The notes below the pieces were generated by a model. That model was not told the origin of the DNA. It worked only from the letters and a program-made list of their open reading frames with translations, and ran no database searches. A DNA stretch of 39,363 nucleotides from CAZNKU01 sp045654805 (GTDB lineage Bacteria > Bacillota > Clostridia > Monoglobales > Firm-18): positions 1 through 39,363 of the forward strand of contig JAZOOD010000069.1 in NCBI GenBank assembly GCA_045654805.1. The letters run 5' to 3'. Positions 32,529 through 39,363 of this stretch are shown piece after piece. Position 1 is the first letter of the stretch; each line of letters opens with the position of its first letter. Position numbers and translations under genes: made by a program.

Positions 32529-33065
32529 TTATAATTCTTTAAATTCGTTAAAATCAACTCTATTAGCAAGATCACAAAACTTTTCGCATATAGAATTATC
32601 ATATTCAATCAACAAATGTACAATTTCATCAGCTACCAATGCATATTCATCTAGTTCCGCCGACAATTTATCAAAATCCTCTATGTTAAATAAATTATGT
32701 ACTACCTGATTTCGTTTTTTTTTGTATTTTATCAACTCTTCAATAACAATTTCTCTGTTATATTCTTTGGTAGCATATTGCTTAAAATGTTTAATTAAAC
32801 TTCCAAAAGTGGTCTTAGAAAAATCAAATTTCATATGCACATCAGCCGGCCAAATTTCTGCTTTAATATAATTCACGCTATATTCGACGATATCTTTTAA
32901 AAACTCTTCTATAACTTGGTTATAGATAAGCATACCACCAATTTTATGCGAAATATCACTATTACTCTTGCTCGCTTGCGCCAATTTGAATAAATATAGT
33001 TTTCGCTCGGCCTTTTCATCATCTTTCCATTTGCCTTCCGCCATATACTTTACAATTTCATCCAT
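32529..33065 (-). CDS. HEPN-domain protein (R-x4-H)
   Basis: 178-aa helical protein with KKKRNQVVHNLF: Arg118-Asn-x3-His123, a textbook HEPN RNase motif. Start 33065 (MDEIVKYMAEGKW) has GGGAG upstream. It follows a PD-(D/E)XK-like gene by 16 bases and precedes the SLATT-like gene. Coupling with the upstream gene suggests a two-protein unit, one possibly neutralising the other. Confidence 0.72.
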   Translation of the reverse strand: MDEIVKYMAEGKWKDDEKAERKLYLFKLAQASKSNSDISHKIGGMLIYNQVIEEFLKDIVEYSVNYIKAEIWPADVHMKFDFSKTTFGSLIKHFKQYATKEYNREIVIEELIKYKKKRNQVVHNLFNIEDFDKLSAELDEYALVADEIVHLLIEYDNSICEKFCDLANRVDFNEFKEL

Positions 33066-33081
33066 ATTTGTCTCCCTATAT

Positions 33082-33624
33082 CTATAGCAATTTGTTACAT
33101 ACCGTATCAAAATTTTTCATTCTATTAAAGAAAATTTCAGGCAAAGTTCCATATGTGATTTTTAACCTTTCATCTGTATCATTTTGGCTGTAGAAAAATA
33201 TGTGTTTTTCTATGTCTGCAGGTAATTTCATAAGTTTCTTGGCATCTTGACGAAGTTTACTATTACTGCTAACTCTTGTCACCGCAAAACACTCTGCAAC
33301 TACTTTTCTATCCGTAGATTGAATATCAAATCCAGCTTTTGCATCGAAATTGACTTCAAATGTTTTATCTGGATACTTTGAAAGAAGTTCTTCTACACCA
33401 TATAAAACAACAATGTCTGAAAATATTTGATTAAGCTGCTCTATAAAATTTAATGGAGTTCCTTTGATGGGATCATATCCGAATTTATTGAATTTTATAT
33501 CTTCGAACAATTCAAAAAAAGAATCATTAGCCATATCTCGCTTCATACGATTATACGTTTTCCCGGCATTTTCGTATATTTTTGAACACAATTCTCTGAT
33601 TTGAATTTTTGATTCTATTATCAT
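33082..33624 (-). CDS. PD-(D/E)XK-like protein with altered active site
   Basis: 180-aa protein. TFEVNFDAKAGFDIQSTDRKVVAECFAVTRVSSNSKLRQDAKKL looks like a restriction-endonuclease-like core with Asp in GFDI and Glu in AECF, but Lys of ExK is replaced by Phe. That leaves it inactive or using another residue. Its ATG directly follows the DUF2075 stop (no gap). It may be a DNA-binding partner of the helicase or of the HEPN protein downstream. Confidence 0.55.
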   Translation of the reverse strand: MIIESKIQIRELCSKIYENAGKTYNRMKRDMANDSFFELFEDIKFNKFGYDPIKGTPLNFIEQLNQIFSDIVVLYGVEELLSKYPDKTFEVNFDAKAGFDIQSTDRKVVAECFAVTRVSSNSKLRQDAKKLMKLPADIEKHIFFYSQNDTDERLKITYGTLPEIFFNRMKNFDTVCNKLL

Positions 33625-35766
33625 TTATATTTCCTCTATCCCCAAGCTCTTCAAATACTCATACGTGGCATCATAATACTCAGGCAAACGAGTACTATCT
33701 TCCCAAAAACCACTCAATGTCTTATTTGGATTGCCTTTTGGCACACATATTACCATACCCGATCTTGCGCGCGTAAGTAGGACACGATAAGCATTCAACA
33801 TATACTTACGCAGTTCTTGTTTGTTTTCGGTAGTTGGTAATTGTTCATTCCACTTTGTTGTTCCGTTGAATTTATAAAAACGCCATTCGCCATCATCATA
33901 TCGCATATCTGCATCCCACAACAAACAAGTATAATCAAGCTCCAAACCTTGAACTTGTATTTCTGTTGCGGCATCTTCAAGATAATTCGATGATTTTGTG
34001 TTTGCTTTATCATCAAGGAACCAATGCACCGCATTTTCATCACCAGAAGGCAATACGTGTATTCCCAAAGGTTTATATCGTGATGATTCTTTTGTTATAA
34101 GTACACCTGTTCGTTCTGTTCCTCTTACTTTGTTATGTAACCAGGCTTTTGCTTTTTCCATATCCCTTGTTAATACAATCGGATACCTTTCTTTTATTTC
34201 ATTGTATAGCTCAGATGCTTTATCAGGCTCAACAGCCAATAAGGCATGAACAAAAGCAGAAAGCTTTTCGGCTCTAAAAGAACGTAATGAAACTCCAAGG
34301 TGTAAACTCTCGGAATATGTAACATTTTTATTTTCTTTAAGTAATTCATTCACTTTGCCTTCGGCATATTCCGGCTCTGTCAATTTAGGCGAAATATACA
34401 CTTTCCAATGAGGAAACTTATCATTAAGTGCATTAATCCATTCGGATATGCCAGCTTCACCATCGTGAATTTCTTGTCCACCGCCAACAAGACATATAAT
34501 AGTTGCCCAGTCTTCGCGTTGATCGAGGGACCAAATTAAAAATGCAGATTCAGAAACAGGGAAATTGGGAACTTTTAATTTATTACCATAAGTTCCACCT
34601 CTTTTGAGGTAATCGGCAATTCGCTTATGTGTCCAAGCGCGCTGTGCCTCATCGAAAATTGCAACGTGTTCAACTTCACCATATCCAGACTTTTCTTGTT
34701 CTACGGCTTTTGTTGGGTCAATTTCTAAAATGCCATTTTCAACAGGATTTTTAATTTTCGCAAGCATATTATCACGATAACGATGAATTATTTGTATAAA
34801 TTTTCCGACCTCACGACGAGAATCAGATAAATTCTTTCTCTCTCCTCGTGCTTTACATTTTTGATGATTGTCTTGTGCAAGTGCCTCGTTTAATACTGCA
34901 ACTAAAGGGCCATTGCCCGAAAGATAAACTGCGCCTTCATCCTCAGCCGGTTTGTCGTTGTCTTGATATGTTTGACGTACTGCAACATCAAGACCAACAA
35001 GAGTTTTGCCTGCACCGGGTACCCCTGTTACAAAACAAATACTTTTCTCTCCGTTTATCTTGCTTTTCTGTATTACCTCAATGATATATGCAATTGTTGT
35101 GTCGGTAGAAACTTTGTCCGCCTCGTGTCTTGTTATATTTTCTACCGAATGACTTTCGTACAAAGTCTTTGCCGCTTCAATTATTGTTGGAGTGGGTGCA
35201 TACGGACTGATAATCCAGTTTTCATTTACAGGTGTCTCGTTGGGAAATCTGTTCAATACTTTTGTTATCAAATCAGAAATGCCGTTTTCGCCACCAACCA
35301 AGGGATTCACAACCCTATCGTCATAAACCGACATTTGAATATCAGTAGTAGATTTTGAAACTTTTGTGGCAACCAATATAGGCACAATTACGTTATCTTG
35401 ACTGAATTTATGGAAGTTTTTTAAATCAAGCGCATAATCTAAAACTTGGTCTATATCACCTTCCAGTATTTTAGATTCACCAACTTTAAACTCAATACAG
35501 AAAACAATACCACGATAAAGAAGTACTACATCAATTCTTTTTCCTAATCGGGGTATGTCGTATTCAAATATAATTTGACCATTTGAATCATTTAAACTGC
35601 GAATTACATTTCGCATTATTTCGATTTCAGATTTCCATGCCTCTCTCGTTGTGGTGAGAGCATCGCCATGGTAGTTATCGCATAATGCTCCAAAAACAGA
35701 GCCGATATCACTATTCAAAAAGGATGTAAAATCGCTATTATATAAACAACGTGGGTTATTGCTCAT
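33625..35766 (-). CDS. DUF2075 helicase with N-terminal PD-(D/E)XK domain
   Basis: 713-aa SF1-type helicase/nuclease fusion. The N-terminal domain has RIDVVLLYRGIVFCIEFK with Asp79 and Glu92-x-Lys94, an intact PD-(D/E)XK site. The DUF2075 core follows: Walker A GVPGAGKT (248-255), IFDEAQRAW as Walker B, and VLLTRARSGMVICVP near the C-terminus as motif VI. Such proteins are frequent in defence islands. AGGAG upstream; second gene of the operon headed by an XRE regulator. Confidence 0.87.
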   Translation of the reverse strand: MSNNPRCLYNSDFTSFLNSDIGSVFGALCDNYHGDALTTTREAWKSEIEIMRNVIRSLNDSNGQIIFEYDIPRLGKRIDVVLLYRGIVFCIEFKVGESKILEGDIDQVLDYALDLKNFHKFSQDNVIVPILVATKVSKSTTDIQMSVYDDRVVNPLVGGENGISDLITKVLNRFPNETPVNENWIISPYAPTPTIIEAAKTLYESHSVENITRHEADKVSTDTTIAYIIEVIQKSKINGEKSICFVTGVPGAGKTLVGLDVAVRQTYQDNDKPAEDEGAVYLSGNGPLVAVLNEALAQDNHQKCKARGERKNLSDSRREVGKFIQIIHRYRDNMLAKIKNPVENGILEIDPTKAVEQEKSGYGEVEHVAIFDEAQRAWTHKRIADYLKRGGTYGNKLKVPNFPVSESAFLIWSLDQREDWATIICLVGGGQEIHDGEAGISEWINALNDKFPHWKVYISPKLTEPEYAEGKVNELLKENKNVTYSESLHLGVSLRSFRAEKLSAFVHALLAVEPDKASELYNEIKERYPIVLTRDMEKAKAWLHNKVRGTERTGVLITKESSRYKPLGIHVLPSGDENAVHWFLDDKANTKSSNYLEDAATEIQVQGLELDYTCLLWDADMRYDDGEWRFYKFNGTTKWNEQLPTTENKQELRKYMLNAYRVLLTRARSGMVICVPKGNPNKTLSGFWEDSTRLPEYYDATYEYLKSLGIEEI

Positions 35767-35790
35767 AAGGACAACTCCTATAAATCTAAA

Positions 35791-35994
35791 TTATTTCTCA
35801 CTAAACTCCATAATATCATCCGCCTGACATCCAAGTGCCTTACATATCTTGCCAATTGTTTGAGTTGTGATATCCTCATTGTTACGAAGTTTCATCATGG
35901 CGTGGCTTGTGAGTCCTGCTGCTTCTTTCAGGTCTTTTTTCTTCATTCCTCTGTCAATCAGAAGGTGCCACAATTTATTATAAGTAACTGCCAT
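35791..35994 (-). CDS. Small XRE-family regulator
   Basis: 67-aa Cro/C1 protein: MAVTYNKLWHLLIDRGMKKKDLKEAAGLTSHAMMKLRNNEDITTQTIGKICKALGCQADDIMEF is a complete HTH domain. It heads the DUF2075/HEPN/SLATT run and has its own strong promoter. It shares the frame 'YxKLWxxxxxxxMxKxDLxxxAxxxxxxxxKLxxN' with the regulator at 8862-9068, so the two defence operons carry related controllers, possibly recognising similar operators. Confidence 0.87.
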   Translation of the reverse strand: MAVTYNKLWHLLIDRGMKKKDLKEAAGLTSHAMMKLRNNEDITTQTIGKICKALGCQADDIMEFSEK

Positions 35995-36043
35995 TTGTTT
36001 CTCATCCTTTCGAACGATAAAATTTTACAATTATACGATTTAT

Positions 36044-36072
36044 ATTATAGCAGATCGATGTCGGAAAGTCAA
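36044..36072 (-). promoter_or_regulatory. Consensus promoter of the XRE/DUF2075 operon
   Basis: On the minus strand TTGACT (36072-36067), 17 bases, perfect TATAAT (36049-36044), 49 bases before the regulator start. Confidence 0.85.
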
Positions 36073-36114
36073 CATTTTTGACGAAAATCCGCCGCCATAT
36101 TTAGTATAAAAAAG

Positions 36115-36143
36115 ACCAAGCAATCATCATCTGATTGCTTGGT
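36115..36143 (-). terminator. Terminator of the integrase operon
   Basis: ACCAAGCAATCA (36115-36126) and TGATTGCTTGGT (36132-36143) form a perfect 12-bp stem with a 5-base loop, followed on the minus strand by CTTTTTTA. The stem includes the last codons and stop of the DNA-binding gene. Confidence 0.9.
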
Positions 36144-36657
36144 TGAGTATAGTTTTTAACTTACTATCCTTGGGATAGTTATATATAAAATCATCCGTAA
36201 GCATAAATTCGAGGAGCCATTGTTTCGGCACGATGCTTACATTGCTGTTGAGTTTCACCGCTTTAAGTTTTCCTTCCGATACCCACTTCCAAACGCAACT
36301 TCTTGCACGGTCTGTTATCTTTGTTATATCATCATAGGTCAGAGCATCGGGATATTCGCTCATTCTCTCTTTGAATGATTCTTTTAATTTTTTCTTATTA
36401 AACTTAATTCTTTCTACTTCTGCTTGCGGTTTCCTTTTGAACACACCCGGCGGAATATCAGGTGATATTCCGCTTTTGATGTACGCTACTACATCTTTGG
36501 TGCGTATCTTGTACCTCCAAGTTGCTGAGTTTCTGATTTCGCATGGAATATATCCGTTCTGCAGAAGATATGCCAATCTCCGCTTTGACATATGCAATTC
36601 TATACGGACATTGTCCATGCTGATAAATTCTCCGTATGTATGACCGTTAATCTTCAT
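36127..36657 (-). CDS. Xis/MerR-like DNA-binding protein with two HTH modules
   Basis: 176-aa protein. The first winged-helix is at about 15-65 (VRIELHMSKRRLAYLLQNGYIPCEI to YKIRTKDVVAYIKSG); a second at 105-150 (LTYDDITKITDRARSCVWKWVSEGKLKAVKLNSNVSIVPKQWLLEF) has the 'xKWVxxGKLKAVxxxxxxxIPKxxL' excisionase form. ATG 36657 lies inside the end of the integrase gene (11-base overlap) with AAGGTG upstream; a TTG at 36663 is less likely. It probably binds near the integrase core site to steer excision. Confidence 0.75.
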   Translation of the reverse strand: MKINGHTYGEFISMDNVRIELHMSKRRLAYLLQNGYIPCEIRNSATWRYKIRTKDVVAYIKSGISPDIPPGVFKRKPQAEVERIKFNKKKLKESFKERMSEYPDALTYDDITKITDRARSCVWKWVSEGKLKAVKLNSNVSIVPKQWLLEFMLTDDFIYNYPKDSKLKTILNQAIR

Positions 36658-37825
36658 ATCCAATCACCTTTGCCATCATTTCTGCTGACTGCAGTTTGGT
36701 ATCGTATTCTAAGTGGGCATAGATGTTTGCCGTTGTTGAGAAGTCTGAATGTCCGAGCCATTCCTGTATTTGCTTCATAGATATGCCGTTTGCTAGGAGA
36801 AGCGAAGCACATGTATGCCTTAGGTCATGGAATCTAATCTTTTTTAAACCATGCTCTTCCAACAGATGCCTGAAGTGATCTGTAACGAAGTTGGGCTTTA
36901 TTATTCCGCCGAGGGGATCCACGCACACATAATCCTTATACTCTTTTGAGTATGAGTTGCCGAACAATTTCATATATTCCTCTTGCTTTGCCTTATGTTC
37001 AAGAAGAATTTTCTCTACCGCAGGTATGAGAGGCATTGTTCTTCGGCTTGACTTATTTTTCATCGTGTCATAGCCTACAATCTGAGTACCCCCATCTTCC
37101 TTTTCCTCTTGCATTACCTTATGCCATATATTGATTCGCTTTGCATCAAAGTCTATGTTGCTCCACTTAACCCCGATTACCTCGCTCCGCCTTAAGCCGT
37201 AATATGCGGCAAGGGTTATTGGAACATAAAGCTGATCATCTTTCGCCACTTTCAAAAGTTGATTCAGTTCTTCCTTTGAGTAAAATCCTGCATAATAGGC
37301 ATTCTTCTTTGGTCTTTGGGATTTCGCACATGGGTTTGCAGTTACCATATCATTTTTGAAAGCATACTCAAAGGCTACCATGATAAGCCCTCTGTATCTG
37401 ATTGCAGTATTTGTCTTGCATCCGTCTAACAGTATGCTTTCACATAATTTATTTATATGGGTTGCCGTCACTTCGTCAATCTTTAATTTCAGCGGTTCGA
37501 AAAATGCTTTAATCCGTCCGTCAACCATTCTTTTGTAATGCATATAGGTGGTTTGCGTTACATTATGCCTTGCGATTTTTAAATAGTCATACAGAAACTG
37601 TATGAAGTCCTGCTTGTCCGAACCCTTTTCGTTTTGTGCTTCAAGCTCTTCCTCAAACTTCAGTATAATTTCAGGAAGCATTCTTTGTGCCTTTCGCTTG
37701 TTGTCCTTTTCAGCAAGTCCTGTTGATATCCACTTGACCTTTCGTTTGCCGTTTTCGTCCTTGTAGTTTAAGAGTGCATACAGCATACCGTTTTTTGTTT
37801 GTATACTACCTGTTACTTTTATCAT
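36647..37825 (-). CDS. int: Tyrosine integrase of an integrative element
   Basis: 392-aa phage/ICE-type integrase with all three parts: N-terminal arm-binding domain (ALLNYKDENGKRKVKWISTGL), core-binding SAM-like domain (72-165) and catalytic domain with Arg212 (YYGLRRSEV), Lys258, His333-x-x-Arg336 (HDLRH), His359 (LGHSDFSTT) and Tyr369. AGGAGAG precedes ATG 37825. Adjacent xis-like and relaxase genes mark an integrative mobilizable or conjugative element that continues beyond the right edge. Its attachment site is not visible; the broken tRNA genes 20 kb away are possible old sites. Confidence 0.93.
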   Translation of the reverse strand: MIKVTGSIQTKNGMLYALLNYKDENGKRKVKWISTGLAEKDNKRKAQRMLPEIILKFEEELEAQNEKGSDKQDFIQFLYDYLKIARHNVTQTTYMHYKRMVDGRIKAFFEPLKLKIDEVTATHINKLCESILLDGCKTNTAIRYRGLIMVAFEYAFKNDMVTANPCAKSQRPKKNAYYAGFYSKEELNQLLKVAKDDQLYVPITLAAYYGLRRSEVIGVKWSNIDFDAKRINIWHKVMQEEKEDGGTQIVGYDTMKNKSSRRTMPLIPAVEKILLEHKAKQEEYMKLFGNSYSKEYKDYVCVDPLGGIIKPNFVTDHFRHLLEEHGLKKIRFHDLRHTCASLLLANGISMKQIQEWLGHSDFSTTANIYAHLEYDTKLQSAEMMAKVIGYED

Positions 37826-37839
37826 ATTATCTCTCCTTT

Positions 37840-37883
37840 CTGTGGTATAGTGTACCGCTTGTCAGCAACACACTATACCACAG
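37840..37883. promoter_or_regulatory. Large palindrome in the integrase leader
   Basis: CTGTGGTATAGTGT (37840-37853) and ACACTATACCACAG (37870-37883), perfect 14-bp arms with a 16-base centre, sit between the excisionase stop and the integrase ribosome site. There is no T-run, so it is not a simple terminator; operator, attenuator or recombinase site are options. Confidence 0.75.
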
Positions 37884-37901
37884 TTCTTTTAATATATCCA
37901 G

Positions 37902-38099
37902 CTATTTGCCTAATAAAAATTCAACAATTTTTACCTTGGCAAATACATACTTTCTGCCAACCTTTACAGGCGTGATATGACCTTCGTCTATCATCTTGTA
38001 AAGAGTCTTTGTAGATGTGCCGAGCATCTCGCACACTTGCTTCGCATCAAGTGCGTCAGGATATTCAGGAAACATCATCTGCATATCCTTGAATGTCAA
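37902..38099 (-). CDS. Excisionase-family (MerR-type HTH) protein
   Basis: About 65 aa. YPDALDAKQVCEMLGTSTKTLYKMIDEGHITPVKVGRKYVFAKVKIVEFLLGK is the helix-turn-helix of the excisionase/AlpA-like family. The start is probably TTG 38099: GGAGG at 38114-38110 lies 10 bases upstream. An ATG at 38084 is too far from it. The frame is open further upstream only because it runs antiparallel in reading to the repetitive acidic tail of the relaxase gene. It should guide excision with the integrase downstream. Confidence 0.8.
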   Translation of the reverse strand: MTFKDMQMMFPEYPDALDAKQVCEMLGTSTKTLYKMIDEGHITPVKVGRKYVFAKVKIVEFLLGK

Positions 38100-38115
38100 T
38101 TCAAATTCACCTCCA

Positions 38116-39363
38116 TTACCACATTGACATTCCTTCGAAGCCTTGGTCTTCATACTCTTCTTCATCGAATTCTTCTTTGACATCTTCCTCGACGTCTTTA
38201 TCGTTTTCTTCTGCGACTTCTTCATCGCTTTCCTCTGCGACGTTTTCATCGTTTTCATCAACGACTTTGCCGTCCATTCCGTCATCAATTTCGTCTTCGA
38301 TTTCAGCATCCATCTCGTCTTGCATCATCTTATGCTCCTCGACAGTGGCTTGTATCACATCCGCGCTTAGCTCATCCTTTGGAATTTCCATAAGGCGTTT
38401 TGCAAGTTCGATTGCGACCACGACACCCACCGCAGTTAAAGTCATGAAGCCTTGTAAGTCTTCATCATCTTTATTGTCTTCGGTCATTTTAGAAACGCTT
38501 TTTGCGAGATTTAAAATTTGAAGACAGACATCGCTTATATTATTAATGGTACGCTCTTCTTGTCTATGTGTAAATTCCCAACCCGTATCTTTCTCTTTGA
38601 CTTTCGTCTGTCGGAAGTCAAATTCGAGTTGCATATTTTCTTTCAAAAACCGTTCATCATGAAGGTTGTCATCACGGACTTTTAATCCGTCAGGACATGT
38701 ATAAGTTATATTCTTTCGGCTGTCAGTCCACTTGACTTCGTAGCCTTTGTCCTCCATGAATTTCGTGAACTCATCTTTAGAATTGCAATTTCTCATTGCT
38801 TCGTTGATGGTTCGCATCAAGCTACCCTTGACTGTCTCGCCCCGAAGACCTGCTCGGTATTCTCCGCGAGACATTGACTTGATTCTATAGTTAGGTTCGC
38901 TTTTTTTCAGAACCGACAGTCCGTGATTTAAACACAGTCCGTCCGAGTAATCTCTGATTCTGAAAATTGATTTGTTATCAAGATGGAGTTTCTTACCTGT
39001 CTCCTGACTCACGCTGTTAATAATCAGGTGAGAGTGCAGGTGAGCTCTATCCATATGAGTTGATACGACCACTTCAAAACCTTGAAAATAATCAGCCAGC
39101 TCAAGAGCAATTTTATGGGCATGCTCGGGGCTTAAATTTTCGTCAGGCTTGAAGCTTTGAACATAATGATAGTACATTCTTCCTTCGTTTTTTCCTGCCA
39201 AAGCTTTTGTCAACATAAACTGCTGATATGCAAGTTCAGGCTGACATCTTACGCCCGATATTAAAGCCTTACCGTTTGACATCTCAGTCTTTTTACGGTC
39301 CATTACATACCGCAAACAAAATCCCATAGATTTTGCAGACTGAGCTCGTTTGATTTTGGGTGT
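38116..39363 (-). CDS. MOBP-type relaxase (5' end beyond the window)
   Basis: Nicking-closing enzyme that starts mobilisation. 415 residues are visible; the first methionine in the window (39327) is internal, because the codons before it (TPKIKRAQSAKSMGFCLRYVMDRKKT) continue the relaxase N-terminal pattern. The three-His metal site is HMDRAHLHSHLIIN, counted from that Met as His91, His96, His98 and His100. The last ~75 residues are a tail of Asp/Glu repeats (EEVAEENDKDVEEDVKEEF), unusual for a DNA-binding enzyme. It lies 16 bases upstream of the excisionase start. Mobilisation genes expected upstream, such as mobC and oriT, are off the window. Confidence 0.88.
   Translation of the reverse strand, partial: TPKIKRAQSAKSMGFCLRYVMDRKKTEMSNGKALISGVRCQPELAYQQFMLTKALAGKNEGRMYYHYVQSFKPDENLSPEHAHKIALELADYFQGFEVVVSTHMDRAHLHSHLIINSVSQETGKKLHLDNKSIFRIRDYSDGLCLNHGLSVLKKSEPNYRIKSMSRGEYRAGLRGETVKGSLMRTINEAMRNCNSKDEFTKFMEDKGYEVKWTDSRKNITYTCPDGLKVRDDNLHDERFLKENMQLEFDFRQTKVKEKDTGWEFTHRQEERTINNISDVCLQILNLAKSVSKMTEDNKDDEDLQGFMTLTAVGVVVAIELAKRLMEIPKDELSADVIQATVEEHKMMQDEMDAEIEDEIDDGMDGKVVDENDENVAEESDEEVAEENDKDVEEDVKEEFDEEEYEDQGFEGMSMW

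Noticed and set aside
38100..38309. Lys/Ser-rich N-terminal extension of the excisionase
   Set aside because: It is the relaxase acidic-tail repeat read in another phase; the ribosome site supports a start at 38099.
16971..39363. Complete prophage
   Set aside because: No capsid, terminase, portal or tail genes; relaxase and integrase indicate a mobilizable element instead.

Overview
The window is AT-rich chromosomal DNA of a Bacillota organism, most likely an anaerobic gut-type Clostridia (Oscillospirales or Lachnospirales-like). The basis is the FabK-type fatty-acid operon, strong GGAGG ribosome sites, CCA-encoding tRNAs, sigma-A promoters with 17-base spacers and the families of the mobile genes. 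This is inference; no species is claimed.

Region 1 (1-6857, + strand) is housekeeping: the end of a probable acpP, then fabK-fabD-fabG-fabF-fabZ-accD-accA and degV as one tight operon. accB and accC, usually interspersed in this operon, are absent. The operon ends in an 18-codon stump of a 4HBT thioesterase. Two terminators and an IS30-family element (7126-8481) follow.

Region 2 (8483-16143, + strand) starts with seven 20-bp tandem repeats and a promoter. It continues with a small XRE regulator, two different amino-methyltransferases, a 261-aa protein of unknown role, a McrB-like ATPase and a McrC-like nuclease. The layout resembles B. subtilis BsuMI and lactococcal LlaJI, but with N4/N6-type instead of m5C methyltransferases.

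Region 3 (16145-16944) is a tRNA cluster: an intact tRNA-Leu(CAG) next to a 3'-broken duplicate, and an intact tRNA-Ser(CGA) next to a tRNA-Ser broken in the anticodon loop. It looks like a much-used integration site.

Region 4 (16971-22071, mostly - strand) holds a three-gene operon of metallo-beta-lactamase protein, small unknown protein and 4-TM membrane protein. After it come a 42-aa protein, an XRE regulator and a SLOG/DUF1273 gene. Between the SLOG gene and a tyrosine recombinase lies a ~255-bp segment bounded by inverted copies of a 20-bp near-palindrome. It contains a consensus promoter pointing away from the SLOG gene and a terminator facing it: a strong candidate for an invertible promoter caught in the OFF state.

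Region 5 (22192-35994, - strand) is a dense defence island. (a) HNH endonuclease, PD-(D/E)XK nuclease, DNA methyltransferase, DUF262 and HEPN form one operon. (b) Two more nucleases, one NucS-like, precede a D12-class adenine methylase. (c) A flavin reductase/ArsC-like pair interrupts the island. (d) An XRE regulator, DUF2075 helicase-nuclease, PD-(D/E)XK-like protein, HEPN, SLATT-like 2-TM protein, a 46-aa Pro/Ser/Thr/Asn-rich peptide, a second HEPN and a 1-TM protein form the last run.

Region 6 (36115-39363, - strand) is the mobility end of an integrative mobilizable element: relaxase (cut by the window edge), excisionase-like protein, tyrosine integrase and a second DNA-binding protein. 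With two tyrosine recombinases, broken tRNA genes and an IS, the window is best read as stacked mobile elements carrying many defence systems next to a core lipid operon.
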